Positions 1-11,502 of a stretch of DNA of 64,000 nt are shown piece by piece. Under the pieces are notes generated by a model, which worked only from the letters and a program-made list of their open reading frames with translations, ran no database searches and had not been told where the DNA came from. The stretch's first letter is position 1, and each line of letters starts with the position of its first letter. The stretch comes from Saccharum officinarum (Eukaryota > Streptophyta > Magnoliopsida > Poales > Poaceae), in contig CM036170.1 in the NCBI GenBank assembly GCA_020631735.1, positions 68,649,737-68,713,736 on the forward strand, read 5' to 3'. The translations under genes were made by a program, and so were the position numbers.

Positions 1-2980
1 CCGAACGGACCTTCGGTTGCCCTGTTCGCATACGGTACGGCTCAATCGAGTTTTCCTCGCCGCGCCACCGCGTCGGTACCGCCGGGCTTGCGCTCCGCCC
101 ACCGTCTTCCTCGCTCCCTCTCCATCCCCCTGACCCTCTCTCTCGGGTTCGCTACCTCCTCGCGAACACCGTGCGCGGACTCGCTGGTCGGGTCGTGGCC
201 GGAGATGGCCGTTGGCCGTCGGCCATCGCCACGCCGTCGCGGTCAGGGACGCCGACGAGGCCGCCCCGTTCTTTCCCACCCGCAGCCTCCTCTGGGCCAC
301 CGCCCTCTGGGCCGCGCCTCCGAGTGGGCCGGGCTCACCGTTTCGTCGCGCGCGCGAGCAGGCCGAGAACGGCCACGGGCCGGTTGTTTTCCACGGGCCG
401 GCCCAATATCCTTAACGAAAAATCATTTTCTGTTTTCTATTAATATTCTTGATGAAAAACACTTTGGAAAATGTTTTCTTGGTCATTTTAGCTCCAAAAA
501 TGGTGAAATAAATTTCTATGTACTCTTTGGAACCAGATCTATGATATAAAAATATTGCATGTGAAATTTGAGATACTTTTCTGTAGAGTTTTTAATTAAC
601 TAGTGAAATGGCTGTTTTCTTGATAAATGCTTAATAAATTCTAGAAAAATCAGAAAAATATGATTCCAAGTTTACTAATCTTTTTATGCCATGTACTGGC
701 TAGGAAAAATTTTATCTCATGTCTGTTCTATAGAAAAATATATAGGTGTAGTTCAAGTGCTTTCTATCACTAGTATTTGTTATTTTTGTTATATAAATAA
801 ATTGAATAAAACATGCAAGTGATAATTTTTCTATAGTGATTGTTTACTGTGAAGGAAGTAGTAAAATTTCTAAATCTGTTGTTTGATACTTTTCATAATG
901 TGAAGTATTTTAAATATTCATTTAGGCCTTAATTTGATTATTTTTGTATAGTCAGTTCTAGTAATCCAAATACAATGAAAATCTTATGTCAAGCTAGTTT
1001 TGATATTAGTAACCCACTGTAATTTTCTAAGCTTTTTCTGTGCCATTAAACTATGTGTTGCTGTTCAAGCATAGTGCTAATTAGGGTTTACATCCACTCT
1101 TTAATGCAAGATTAGTTAGTAAACTATACTTTGGTGTATCTTTGAAGCATCTTGAGTATTAAAGTGTCTTTGCATGGTAGAGAATAGTGGTGGTAGTTTT
1201 CGAGTACATGTTCTTGGATGACGTAGACTACCTTATAGAAGAGTCATAGGTCCACGTAATCCAAAGATCGTAACATGCTCATTTGCATATCATTCATTCA
1301 TCATCATCATCTCCTGTCACCTCTGCAATGCACTTATGCATGATGCACTCATACTTCTGCATCATACAGGATCGCAGGAAGTGGCTCCGGCAGTAGTTCC
1401 CGAGGACGCAGAGGAGCAGCTCGAGGTGCCAGAGCCGGAGTTGACAGAAGCAGAAGAGGAGGCCAGTGAAGACCTTCCGGAGCCCCGACCATCGTCCGAG
1501 TTCCTTTGAGCGAGGCAAGCCCCGGAGCATTTCTCCCTCGGTTTGCAAATAATTTATTATTAACTTTTCTTAATTTGATGCATTACGTTTAGGAGTTGTT
1601 TGCAAACGTTGTTGCATTATACCTTGTCTCACCTTGCTTTACCCGATCCTTGTTTACCCTGGTGTCCACGGTCAATAATTGCTTAGCTTGCTTAGACCGT
1701 AGAAGTCGGGTGATTGCCTGTCATCCACGAGCTATAGGGATTACCTGGATCTATGTGAAAGAATGTCATGTGAGAATAACTAAGTGTCGAAATGAATCTG
1801 AGACTGGGCGGAAGCTTGCAGGGTTCTGGACTGTAGTGTCTTCCGTCTGTGTCGATTAAGGACCGTCGTTGTCGGGCCTCGAGTCATGTTGAACGCATGC
1901 CTCACATTTAGCTGGCCGAATAAAGTACCTTTCGACCGCGAAGCTGGGAGATTATTCGGGCCGAGTGGATTGCCCGCAACGCACTGTACCGGAGCAGTAG
2001 TGGCAGGAAACGGGGGCGCGATGATAAGGCCAAAGAGCAGTCGGGCGGCCCCGGGTACATGTGGTTCCTGGCAAGCTCGCGACTTTACCTGAATGGTTGA
2101 CTCGGTGACCAATACCTCACTTTAGCGGTGTGAGTGAGGTTTGTGTGAGGAATAAATTACCAGCTGGTCAATAATCGATTCGAATCGCCATCGTTCACTG
2201 GATAGTGAACACTTGACTTGAGTTACTTCATCGTAGAAAAATTTGATGAAACACTTGGATAGTTATGAGAAAAATGATGTGGTAATTATTGTTAATGCTC
2301 AATGGTAATCCTTGCTTGCTTAATTACCTGGTTACTCTAGCATAAGTTCAAATATAGTTGACAGGGAAATAAAGCTTTAAAATACTCCCTGTTTTTGCAA
2401 AAAGGACTGCTAAGTTAAAAATGCTTTTCCTGCAAAGGAGTCAGCTACCCCCAAAAAGCCTATCATGATCCTTGTGGTCTTTTATTTTGGTTCTGTCGGG
2501 TAAGTCTAGCTGAGTACCTTCTCGTACTCAGGGCTTTGTTCCACTTGTTGCAGATGGACAGATGTACTATGGTTATTGTATCAACTGTCTCTACCCTGCG
2601 ATGGGCGAAGCTTAGGACCATGGGCAATGGTCATTCACTACTTCTCGCCTGATGCTTTTGCTGGAGATGATCGCAAGCTGGCACTTTATCTCAAAACAAG
2701 ATGTGTGTGCGTGTTTTAAACTAATGCTTCCGCTACTTTTATTCGAACTTGGTTTGTAATAACTATGTTTAAACTCCGATGTACTTTGTGCCGCGAACTT
2801 CTATGTAACTTATGACGGTAACCGCTGAACTTAGTACGATCTTGGCTGTTATGTGAATGGTTTGAAATCCGTCGAGATTTCACGGACTACACCGGGTTAT
2901 ACGGGCTTAAGTTTGTTAAATTGTCCTGCCGTTGGATGATTTTCTTACTTAATCTCGTATAATTGGGCGGTTCTGTTACA
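1..2980 (+). mobile_element. Ty3/gypsy-type LTR (5' LTR, start outside window)
   Basis: The right border is clear: the sequence ends in tgttaca at 2980 and, after two bases, is followed by a primer-binding site. GC-rich sequence (1-410), a long AT-rich stretch and a CpG-rich distal part are typical of multi-kilobase grass gypsy LTRs. A second LTR-like region at 16.3-20.08 kb has the same internal landmarks in the same order: a short acidic reading frame, a GGCAAGCCCCGG motif right after or at its end, a 'gtcgattRaggacc' block, and an end of the form ggttctg...ca. The 5' TG end lies before base 1. No host gene is visible in this stretch; the several short reading frames are not convincing. Confidence 0.75.
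1375..1509 (+). other. Short acidic reading frame inside the LTR
   Basis: This is an open frame of about 44 codons, extremely rich in Glu, Pro and Ala, ending at TGA 1507-1509. I see no in-frame ATG close upstream; a splice-acceptor-like tacag lies just before it. The second LTR in the window has an acidic frame at the equivalent place (18629-18796). The sequences differ but the composition and the conserved DNA after them agree. It could be a short LTR-encoded peptide or just a conserved transcribed element; the function is unknown. Confidence 0.4.
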
Positions 2981-2982
2981 GC

Positions 2983-2994
2983 TGGTATCGGAGC
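2983..2994 (+). other. Primer-binding site (initiator Met-tRNA type)
   Basis: The sequence tggtatcggagc differs at one base from the plant consensus TGGTATCAGAGC that pairs with the 3' end of initiator methionine tRNA. It sits two bases after the LTR end, the usual spacing. It fixes the orientation of the first retroelement as plus. Confidence 0.85.
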
Positions 2995-3766
2995 AAGGTT
3001 TAGCGTAATTACTGTTCATAAGTGTATTTAAAACAAAATCCTATTTAAAAAGTGTGATTTTCAAACTAAAAGTGTGCCAGTGGTCATATCCTGTATGCCC
3101 AGTTAAGGACTCTAGGTGGCTATTTAAGTACTAACTTGGGGTTCTTGCACCATATTTCTTTTTCGTTGCTCATACGGCGTGCTATTGTATGAGTGCCACT
3201 TAATTGAGTGGTAATGTATGGATCAGTTACCTCTACGCTTTGGTAAGTGTGAGTTGTGAGAGCATGATCGGATACACCGCCCGATCTAGGGAAAGTGCTT
3301 ATATGATACTAAGAATAATTACATGTTCTACACATGTTTTTATGAAAGTATCGCATGCGTGGTGTTCCGTCCGTTGAGGCGATGCCGTCAGGACGATGTG
3401 TTTGGGTAGTTACTACCGTTGTACACGCATCTGGGGATACGTGTAGAGCGTGTAGGTAGGTTTACTGCTTTCATGCATTCATGGGGAATGGGCTGAAATA
3501 AATTTTCTGCAGGTACATAACAGCGTTATCGTGTAGACCGAATTAGTTACGTATATGAGAGATCGTTTGTATGCCACCAAATTCACCGTTAGATGTCTTT
3601 ATTTTTATAAGTTTGTGAGGACGTAAGACTCGTGCATGCATCATATTGTCTGTGCATTCCATTCATGACATGCATTCCTCCCCTTATAAAAGGATTATTC
3701 CATTTCGATAAAAGTGACATCAACTTAAAATATATTCTCACTGGGTAATTAAATCTTGTGCTACAG

Positions 3767-3964
3767 ATGGCCCGCACGAAGCAGACTACCCGTAAGTCCA
3801 CCGGCGGAAGAGCACCCCGTCGTCAGCTGGCCCCGCGGGAGCACCGCAACACGGACACTTTTCTAAGCGAGTTTGGCATGCCCACCTTGCTTTGGAGAGT
3901 GCTCCATGATGTGGGGTACCCGGAGGTCAAGAGCCGGTATACTCTTGGAGTGAGAGCCAGTTAG
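3767..3964 (+). CDS. Retroelement 5' ORF with histone H3 tail-like N-terminus (broken, truncated by gap)
   Basis: The ATG at 3767 lies about 770 bp after the PBS and directly behind an acceptor-like ctacag. The product opens with ARTKQT-T-RKSTGG-R-APR-R-QLA, which matches histone H3 residues 1-21 except A7T, K14R and K18R; similarity then fades (R23, E24, H25, R26, N27). The following part (about residues 25-65, with FGMPTLLWRVLHDVGYPEV) is not histone fold; it resembles the first ORF of some grass gypsy elements, a family I cannot name securely. The frame stops at 3962-3964, but plausible coding continues in another frame (EDGLAIVEITVPALV) and again after a second shift up to the N gap. The copy is therefore damaged or has sequence errors. 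It is not a histone gene: there is no alpha-N or histone-fold region and it sits inside a retroelement. Confidence 0.7.
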   Translation: MARTKQTTRKSTGGRAPRRQLAPREHRNTDTFLSEFGMPTLLWRVLHDVGYPEVKSRYTLGVRAS

Positions 3965-4148
3965 CTGAGGATGGACTTGCTATCGTGGAGATCACCGTCC
4001 CTGCTCTGGTGATGCACCAGAATGGGATGGTTGGCATCTGGAGTTTGAAGGACGCACTCCAGCCGAGGGTGCAGAGGGCGCGGCTTTTCGCGTCATCCGA
4101 GACATCATGAGCAGGTTCCCCAATGAGTTGGCAGCAGCTTTGGCCGGT

Positions 4149-4248
4149 NNNNNNNNNNNNNNNNNNNNNNNNNNNNNNNNNNNNNNNNNNNNNNNNNNNN
4201 NNNNNNNNNNNNNNNNNNNNNNNNNNNNNNNNNNNNNNNNNNNNNNNN
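4149..4248. other. Assembly gap (100 N)
   Basis: There are exactly 100 N, the conventional placeholder for a gap of unknown length. Retroelement sequence ends at it on the left, and an intron of the glycerol-3-phosphate dehydrogenase gene appears on the right. The true distance, and even the join, are unknown. Confidence 0.99.
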
Positions 4249-4684
4249 CAGTGTCTACTAGTAGAAAGTTGTAATTTCAACAATGGTTCTTGATAACCTC
4301 TGCAGAGTGCTGTAGAATCATCTAGACGTCTACAAACAGCTACATTCATTTTATGGCTAGACTTCACATGATATTCTCGATAAGTTTCTTTAACAATTTT
4401 AGAAAGACAATTGATTAAACCAATTGTTTGTCCAATCATCCTGCATTTAGGTCCATTTAAGTTTTCTCTTGCTTTAGCAGTCCTGTGAGCCAATTGATAG
4501 TGCTTCACCAGGAGCTGCCTGACTCATATTCTACTTTCCTGTTTTTGCATACAAAACATTGTAGTGTTTCATACATATTTATCCATATCAAATCAGATAT
4601 ATGTTTGTTTCACGCTTCCTTCTAATATTTGTTTTCCCCGCTTTAACTTTGTATGATTTATTATGGACTATTGGTATAATGCAG

Positions 4685-6190
4685 CTGGAGTTCCATTGGA
4701 GAACATTCTTTATCTTGGTGGACCTAATATTGCTTCTGAAATTTACAACAAAGAATATGCAAATGCACGTATTTGTGGAGCTGACAAATGGAGAAAACCT
4801 CTTGCAAAGTTTTTGAGGCAGCCTCATTTTATTGTGTGGGATAACAGTGATCTCATCACTCATGAAGTCATGGGTGGCTTAAAAAATGTCTATGCTATTG
4901 GTGCTGGTAATTTCTATTTGTCTTTTTCACTGTTTCCTTTTTTTTCTCGAACACGTAGGAGAGCTACGAATATCATTATTTTAAGAAGAAAAAGAGGGGG
5001 TCAAAACCCTTGCAACACCACACATGCCATCCCACCACATTTTTACTGTTTCCTCCCAACTTGAATTAATGTTCTTGAGTCAGTGCTTCGTAGAATTTTC
5101 TGATGCCCTGCTTCCTACGAATGTGTTGTCTTAAGGAAACTAAAAAAATGTAAGTCATAGCATCTTAATTACTGATATCACCTATAAGAAAGATTCAATA
5201 GGCAATACGTGATGAGAAATGCATGGTGCAGTGAACTTTATTCTATGCACATAGCTTGGCGCTCAGTGACACCCCAAGTAGGCCTATGGTTTCATTAATT
5301 TGTTGAACATTCTGATATCTTGCAGGTATGGTAGCTGCACTAACCAACGAGAGTGCAACCAGCAAATCCGTTTACTTTGCACTTTGCACATCTGAGATGA
5401 TCTACATCACACACCTTCTGGAAGAAGAACCTGAAAAACTTGCTGGACCCTTATTAGCTGACACTTATGTCACATTGTTGAAAGGTCGTAATGCATGGTA
5501 TGGGCACAAGTTAGCTAAAGGCGAATTGACATTAGAAATGGGTGACAGCATTAAAGGAAAAGGACCATTCAGGTATGCCCTTTTAATTTTGATTGACATC
5601 TAAACTTCAAAGAACTGCATGAATATGCCTAAATGGTTCATGTAATGAATTATCCTATTGCCATTTCATTTCAGGGTGTCTCTGCAGTTGAAGCGTTTTA
5701 TGAGCTTCTTAGTCAGGATAGCTTAAGTGTCATGCATCCAGAAGCGAACAGATCTGTTGCGCCGGTTGAGATGTGCCCAATCCTAAAAGCACTACATAGG
5801 ATTTTGATCACGAGGTTAGGGCCTAAGACCAACGCCACATACTCTACACCAGTTACATTTTGATTGGATTACCTATGTCAGTAACCTATATTACTAACCC
5901 ATACATACTGATAGCTTGATTGTCATGGTTCCTTCTGCCCCTGCCTTTGGGCGAGCTATTCTTACTTTATGTTTCAATAGTTTGGAAATAATTCAGTGAA
6001 CTAAGGTTTTCTGATATTTGACTGAGTTGGTCTGTCTACATATATGCACAGGGACCGTCCTGCTGATTCGATTCTTCAGGCTATAAGAGATGAGACAATG
6101 TATGATCCGCGTGAAAGAATTGAGATGGCACAAGGCCATTCACTCTACCGACCATCTCTTCTTGGTCAACCAAAAGATGTCAAAACCTAG
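4685..6190 (+). CDS. Glycerol-3-phosphate dehydrogenase [NAD+], 3' exons only
   Basis: The enzyme reduces dihydroxyacetone phosphate to sn-glycerol 3-phosphate with NADH, in the cytosol for this plant type. Four exons can be placed with GT-AG borders: 4685-4906 ([23 protein letters not shown] start, through [16 protein letters not shown]), 5326-5572 ([29 protein letters not shown]), 5675-5814 ([24 protein letters not shown]) and 6052-6190 ([21 protein letters not shown] near the end). The stop is TAG at 6188-6190. The catalytic and substrate-binding half is present; the N-terminal NAD-binding exons are missing and probably fall in or beyond the gap. The exon ending at 5572 is one base short: in the family this position reads KGKGMIQ|GVSAV, here GGACCATTCAG shifts the next exon and hits a stop. 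This is either a pseudogene or a base error. The 3' UTR probably ends near 6360-6375 (aaaataaaac). Confidence 0.85.
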
Positions 6191-6798
6191 AAGTTATTTT
6201 CTTTCCCTTTCCCTTATTGGTTAGAACTTAGACGATCTTGTGAGTTGCTATATGTTTATGCACGGTGTAATTGTTGTTGTAACATTAGTTAAATCTTAGA
6301 AGGTATTTATTTAGCTTGGTAAATATTAGTAGCCTTGTATGATGCAGGGCATGATTTCAGGGAAGAAAATAAAACTGATTTCATATTTTTTTCTGAGTTA
6401 AAAAAATTCTATGAATTTTCTTAGATTAAATCATATTTTAGTATTTTTAAATGCATATTTTCAGAAAAAAAATATTTGTATATTTTTTGAAAAAATATTT
6501 CTACAACTTTTTTGGTAAAGTTTAATTGACTCCTGAATCATTGTAAGGGTGGCTGACATGTGTAGGAAGGTTGACGTGATTCTACGTCAGCCAACATCGC
6601 TTTTAAAACTATTCGGGATGTGAACCGGATGGTCTTGAAAACTGTTTTTCAATTAAAGAAGGTAAATTTGATTTTCGCAACTGTTTTCGTGGGGCAAAAT
6701 GAAAGAGCGTCGGCCCATCTTTGTGGGCCGTTTTTTTTTTTTTGGAAATTTGGGTCGTTTGTTTGCCAACAGAAGAGCTTTTTCTCCTTGATCACACG
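6191..6798. other. 3' UTR and AT-rich spacer
   Basis: It begins with the presumed 3' UTR of the dehydrogenase gene. From about 6380 the sequence is AT-rich with long A and T runs. A small imperfect inverted repeat (ggctgacatg ... cgtcagcc, 6550-6593) is the only structure I see. No coding evidence. Confidence 0.5.
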
Positions 6799-7074
6799 TA
6801 GGGATGAAAACGAATCGGATACGGACGGATATCACTGATATCGTATTTGTTTTCATATTTATGTCTGGATTCGGATTCAAATACGGATAGTATCAAAAAT
6901 ACCGGATATGATACGATTAGATATCGACATCATAAATATGTGATTTAAATATTCGGATACGAATACGGTATCGGATGTTAAATATTCGGACTCGGATACG
7001 AACGGATTAAAACCCCTCTAAACGAATTCGGTCTCGAATACGGTCGGAAAATATCCGTACCATTTTCATCCCTA
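6799..7074. mobile_element. hAT-type MITE
   Basis: The element has matching terminal inverted repeats, TAGGGATGAAAACG at the left and CATTTTCATCCCTA at the right. It is flanked by a perfect 8-bp direct repeat, atcacacg, at 6791-6798 and 7075-7082. An 8-bp target duplication with TAGGGATG-type ends is the signature of non-autonomous hAT elements. The interior is built from cggatacg/ggatatc motifs in both orientations. At 276 bp it has no coding capacity. Confidence 0.9.
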
Positions 7075-7570
7075 ATCACACGTGTTATGAAAATGGTCCA
7101 TCCCGCGATCTGCGTGTCAAAGTGGCTCTAGTCAATGTGTCGAGTGCTGTAACCATAGCAGACCTCCTTTTAAAGTTGGCTCTGTTCGTTTCGCTAAATT
7201 TTGATTTATACTGATTTGTTATGAGAGAAAAATATTGTTCGTTCACTGAAAAGTACTGTTGTATGTTACACGTAATATAAATCCCTATAGTTCAAATAAG
7301 GCACACGCACGAAAGAAGGGGGGAATTTTTCCTTTCAGCATATTGCATCCCAAATGATTGTTGCTGTTGACCATAATGGAGAAGTAAAGTTTCCCTATGG
7401 TTCAAATAATGCTGAATGTGGAGGCAGACCAGGCACGGAAAGTCCCGGCGGCGGACGTGCAGTTTCCATCAGGAGTCATTGCATCAACCGCATCGCGACT
7501 CACAGGCCGTGCGTCTCGCCGTCTCGGTGCCCGTCTGACACACGGGCACGCGCGGGCCTATTGGTCGTGG

Positions 7571-7612
7571 CCAATCGGTGGTTGCAGTTCCAGGGCCCGC
7601 CCTTATATATAG
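7571..7612 (+). promoter_or_regulatory. Core promoter of the GH17 gene (CCAAT and TATA boxes)
   Basis: A ccaatcgg motif at 7571 is followed by ttatatatag at 7603-7612, in an otherwise GC-rich stretch. It lies about 130 bp upstream of the start codon at 7739. The spacing suits transcription starting near 7640 and a leader of about 100 bases. Confidence 0.65.
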
Positions 7613-7738
7613 CGAGCCCGAGCCGTGCCGGAGGTGGAGGTGGAAGGGGAAGAAGGCTCAGAAGGAGCGAGAGGTTTTTGCAGAAAAAAGAACTGCCTGT
7701 GCTGCTCCAGCCTCCAAGCCTGACGGAAACCAACCGCG

Positions 7739-10700
7739 ATGATGAGGACGGCCGCTTTGTGGGTCACCACCGCCTGCAGCTTGCTGCTCTGCTCGTCCTT
7801 CTCAGGTGATGAGCGCATCGCTTGACTGCTGCTAGCTGGTGAATTTGGTTTACGTTCGTTCACGTTGTATGTATGAGGTTAATTTCGTTCTTACTATGGG
7901 CCGGTTTAGTCGCCAAAAATTTAGCAAAATGAAACTGTAGCAAATTTTGTTGTTATTTAGTAATTAGTGTCCAATCATGTTCTAATTAGGCTTCAAAGAT
8001 TTGTCTTGTCCATTTCGTCTAAACTGTGTAATTAGTTTTATTTTTTATCTATATTTAATACTTCATGCATACGTCTAAAGATTGCGATATCGACTGTCTT
8101 GACTCTTGAGTATACGGTTCAGTAGTTAGTACATGCATTCCTCGGTAGGAACATGAGAACAGAGCCAACGTTACATAGGCTGAATTTTTGTTCTTCTTTC
8201 GACGAGTAATTGATTCTTGCAAATGTCAGATACTGTCGCTGTTTGGTTTCTGTTATTATCTTCTCTTTATCAACAGAAGCGGCAGGAGTTCTGCCGAGGC
8301 ATTAAAGATTAGTGTCAACCTTCACCTGTACCTATCCGTTTCACGAGATCTCTTATTCTTTGGATAACCTTTTAGCGTCGATTGTTAGCCATTACAGCCT
8401 GTTCTGGCTACCGAGAAATCATTTAAGCAGTGAACAGCAGCAACCTCTATTTTGTTTGTTATAAGCTGCTGCTGGAGGTTGCATTCACTGTTCTGTTCTT
8501 AACGACTTCACGTTAATGCATGGTCGGGCTCTCTCGTCTAACCCTCTTGACAGATGGTCTCCCCATGATCAGTTAGCCATGGTTGCTTTGATTTCTGTAC
8601 GGGTTCTTGTTGCCATGTTTGTTCATCTGCCAATCTGAAGTTACATGTTCAATTATGATAGTGAAACATCAACAGAGTATATATTTTTTTAGAAAGGACG
8701 GCAAAAACTTTGCTGCGATTTCTATTAGACGAAGAAAGAAAAAAGGCAAGTGTTAACCTAGTTTTTCGAATGGAAACCGGGCCAGAAAAACCATACAACT
8801 GAGGAGAGTGCCCCACTCATCCTGCACGACTATAAACAATTGTCACAACTCATGCTACTACTTGCAACTTGGTCGAAACGACCCCACTAACAACAACTAA
8901 CCAACTAACCACGACTTGGCCGAAGAAAAAACCCAACTAAGACACCTCAACTAGAAAAGACGATTTAGCACCAAGCACCACCACCCTTGAGAAACGCCAT
9001 GGCATACGACATGAGATCAATAGCGGAGAACTGGATCGCCTAGCAGAGCCTTCAAGAAGGAAACGACGCCAATAGCGTCGACAAGCTAGCCCGACGAGGG
9101 AAGGTTTTCACCTGCAAAATTCAGCACGGTAGGAGGAGAGGTAGGAAAGGACGCCTTCAAGAAGGCAAACGGCGTCCACAGACGTCGTCGTCCAAGCTTT
9201 CGCCCCGACCTCATGTATGCTCCACACCGCCGCCGCCGAAGACCCAACCCTACCAAGAAGATAGGATGCGTCGCAAGGTCTGCAGCAGCCCCACCTGGGC
9301 GCCGCCCCTAGGAACGCCCGCCGGAGAGTCCGCGCTCCGCCAGAGCCGGCCAAGCCGGCAAGCAGCACGCAGATACGACCAGCTCCGCCAAGACAGTCCG
9401 AACAGGGAGGAGAGCAGATGGCGGGGAGAAGAGGGCCGGGATCAGAAGAAGCCCCAGTCGCCCAGCCCACCACCGACCCAGCCCCTACCGAGCTGACCTC
9501 GCATCCACCCACGCCGCGCAAGGCCTCAAGCAGCCCCCCCGCACGGAACAACCACCGCTGCACGCTCGCCCCCTGGCCCTCTGTAGATCTGACCAGACCA
9601 CAACAATGGCACAGAAACCGGGCGAGAAGGGCACCGGATCCCGAAGAGGGAGCTCCGGTCCCAACCATGGAGGGTGGATCTGGCCGCCGCCGATGCTTCA
9701 CGCTGAAGGGAAGCCGCAACTGCCGCCAAATCCCCCTTTTTCGCGTCCCTGAGGTAGACGACCGTGCCTGAACCTTCCAGGCCCTACCCCCACTCACGCC
9801 GGAGGAGGAGAGGGAGATGGGGAGAGGGAGGCCGACTCGCCGCGCCGCCGTCCGCGCCACGCCGTCGTCGCTCAGCCCGCGCCCGCAGGAGTCCGCCTCG
9901 CCTCGCAGGTCGCTGGGGCGGCGCGAGAGACCCCGAGGCGGAGCAGGCCTCGCCGCCGCCATCCTAGGTCGCCGCACGGCCCCCGGCGGCTCCCTCCGGC
10001 GGCGGCGAGACTGGGGAGGGCAGGGAGTGGAGGTGGTGGCGGCTAGGGTTCGGGGTCCGTCCGAGTCGCCCACACAGGGAGCGACGCGGACGGGAGGGGA
10101 AAAGTGCGGCACCCCAACAGAGTATATATAGCCCTTCATGTAGATCAGTAGTACTACAATGCACGCCTTAATTGGCGATAGCCACGAAGGAGCGATCCAA
10201 AAGTACAATTTCTATCTCAGCCTGTGCACTTCCAATTTCAAAGCTATTGCTCCTCAGTGGAAGTTAAAGAATTCAAAGGCGTTTTAATTTTCCCGAGCCT
10301 AGTACATAATTTGCAAGAAATCTCCCAACAAATTGGTAGGAGTTGTATTGTACCATGTTGGGAGAAAGAAAGGTTAGATTCAACAAGATAAACTACTGAT
10401 AACATACTCCATGAAATGAAATTCATTGGCTTTTTGTTAAGTTATTAGTTTTAACAGCTCGAGGGGCTACTTCATGTATGCTTTGATCAGTCGTTCTCTG
10501 CTCACTGTTCAAGAGTTGTGTGTCGTGCAGGAGTTGAAGGCATCGGCGTGAACTATGGCATGATCGCCGACAACCTGCCGTCCCCTGAGTCAAGGTGATC
10601 GTGCTGTGCAAGGCCAAGAGCATCACCGACGTCCGGCTGTTCCACCCGGACACCACAGTCCTCGCGGCGCTCCAAGGCTCGGGCTTGGGCGTCGTCCTCG

Positions 10701-11502
10701 GCACCCTGAACGAGGACCTCGCCCGCCTGGCCTCCGACCCCTCGTTCGCCGCGTCGTGGGTGCAGACCTACGTGCAGCCCTTCGCCGGCGCCGTCCGCTT
10801 CCGCTACGTGGCCGCGGGCAACGAGGTCATCCCGGGGACCTCGCCCCGTACGTCCTGCCGGCCATGCACAACCTCGAGTCCGCGCTCCGCGCCGCGGGGC
10901 TCGGCGACGTGCGGGTCACCACGGCCGTATCGACGGCCGTGCTGGGGTCCTCGTACCCGCCGTCGCAGGGCGCCTTCTCGGAGGCGGCGCTGCCGTCGAT
11001 GGGGCCGATCGTGTCGTTCCTGGCGTCCAGGTCCACGCCGCTGCTCGCCAACGTGTACCCGTACTTCGCCTACTCGGCCGACCCGTCGTCGGTGCCGCTC
11101 GACTACGCGCTACTGCAGTCCGCGTCGGCGGCCGTGACGGACGGCGGGGCGTCGTACGGCAACATGTTCGACGCCATCGTGGACGCCGTATACGCTGCGC
11201 TGGAGAGGGCCGGCGCGCCGGCGGGCCTGGAGGTGGTGGTGTCGGAGACCGGGTGGCCGTCGGGCGGCGGCGGCGCGGGCGCCAGCGTGGGGAACGCGGC
11301 GGCGTACGTCAACAACGTGGTGCGCCACGTCGGGAGCGGGCGCGGCACGCCGCGGCGGCCCGGGAAGGCCGTGGAGGCGTTCGTCTTCGCCATGTTCAAC
11401 GAGAACCAGAAGCCCGAGGGCGTGGAGCAGCACTTCGGCCTGTTCGAGCCGGACATGACCGAGGTGTACCACGTCGACTTCACGGCCGCATCTTCCTCGT
11501 AA
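7739..11502 (+). CDS. Glucan endo-1,3-beta-glucosidase (GH17), two exons
   Basis: GH17 enzymes hydrolyse 1,3-beta-glucan (callose and fungal wall glucan) in the apoplast or vacuole. Exon 1 (7739-7805) encodes a signal peptide with a Leu/Cys-rich hydrophobic core; ATG codons at 7739 and 7742 are both possible starts. Exon 2 (10531-11502) starts GVEGIGVNYGMIADNLPSP and carries the family landmarks LFHPDT, the acid/base Glu in AAGNEVIPG, the nucleophile Glu in VSETGWPS, and FAMFNENQKPEG near the end. An intron after the signal peptide is the standard GH17 structure. There is no C-terminal X8/CBM43 domain or GPI-type tail, so the length is that of a short secreted form. Two single-base losses break exon 2: near 10590-10594 (after PSPES) and in the G run at 10834-10837 (PG|DLAPY). 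The intron is about 2.7 kb because of a MITE and a LINE insertion. Confidence 0.88.
7898..8095. mobile_element. Partial Tourist-like MITE (family A)
   Basis: It begins gggccggtttagt and contains the subterminal block of the family seen repeatedly at 11.7-15.1 kb (gtgtccaatcatg...taattagg...aaagatt, then taattagttttatttttttatc). The right terminal repeat is not recognisable, so it is truncated or old. It lies at the start of the GH17 intron. Confidence 0.55.
8685..10114 (-). mobile_element. Non-autonomous LINE derivative in the GH17 intron
   Basis: The insertion is bounded by a perfect 15-bp target duplication, caacagagtatatat, at 8670-8684 and 10115-10129. On the minus strand it ends in a short poly(A), seen as T at 8685-8690. 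The 5' end on the minus strand is a GC-rich leader with a start at 9994 (MAAARPAPP...). Read on the minus strand, the frame stays open for over 300 codons but is Arg/Gly/Ser/Cys-biased with no domain I recognise. The 3' part resembles the untranslated end of grass LINEs. No endonuclease or reverse transcriptase is present, so this is probably an internally deleted LINE; a retrotransposed mRNA cannot be excluded. It lies antisense to the glucanase gene. Confidence 0.75.

Noticed and set aside
3767..3850. A real histone H3 gene
   Set aside because: Only the tail is similar. The histone fold is absent, the lysines at 14 and 18 are Arg, and the frame lies between a retroelement PBS and gag-like sequence.
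3927..4508. Minus-strand protein across the N gap
   Set aside because: The frame runs through 100 N and has no recognisable family; only the 260 bases right of the gap are real sequence.
9108..10208. A host gene coding a 366-residue minus-strand protein
   Set aside because: The frame crosses the target duplication and lies in a poly(A)-ended insertion. Its composition is GC-driven and no domain is visible.
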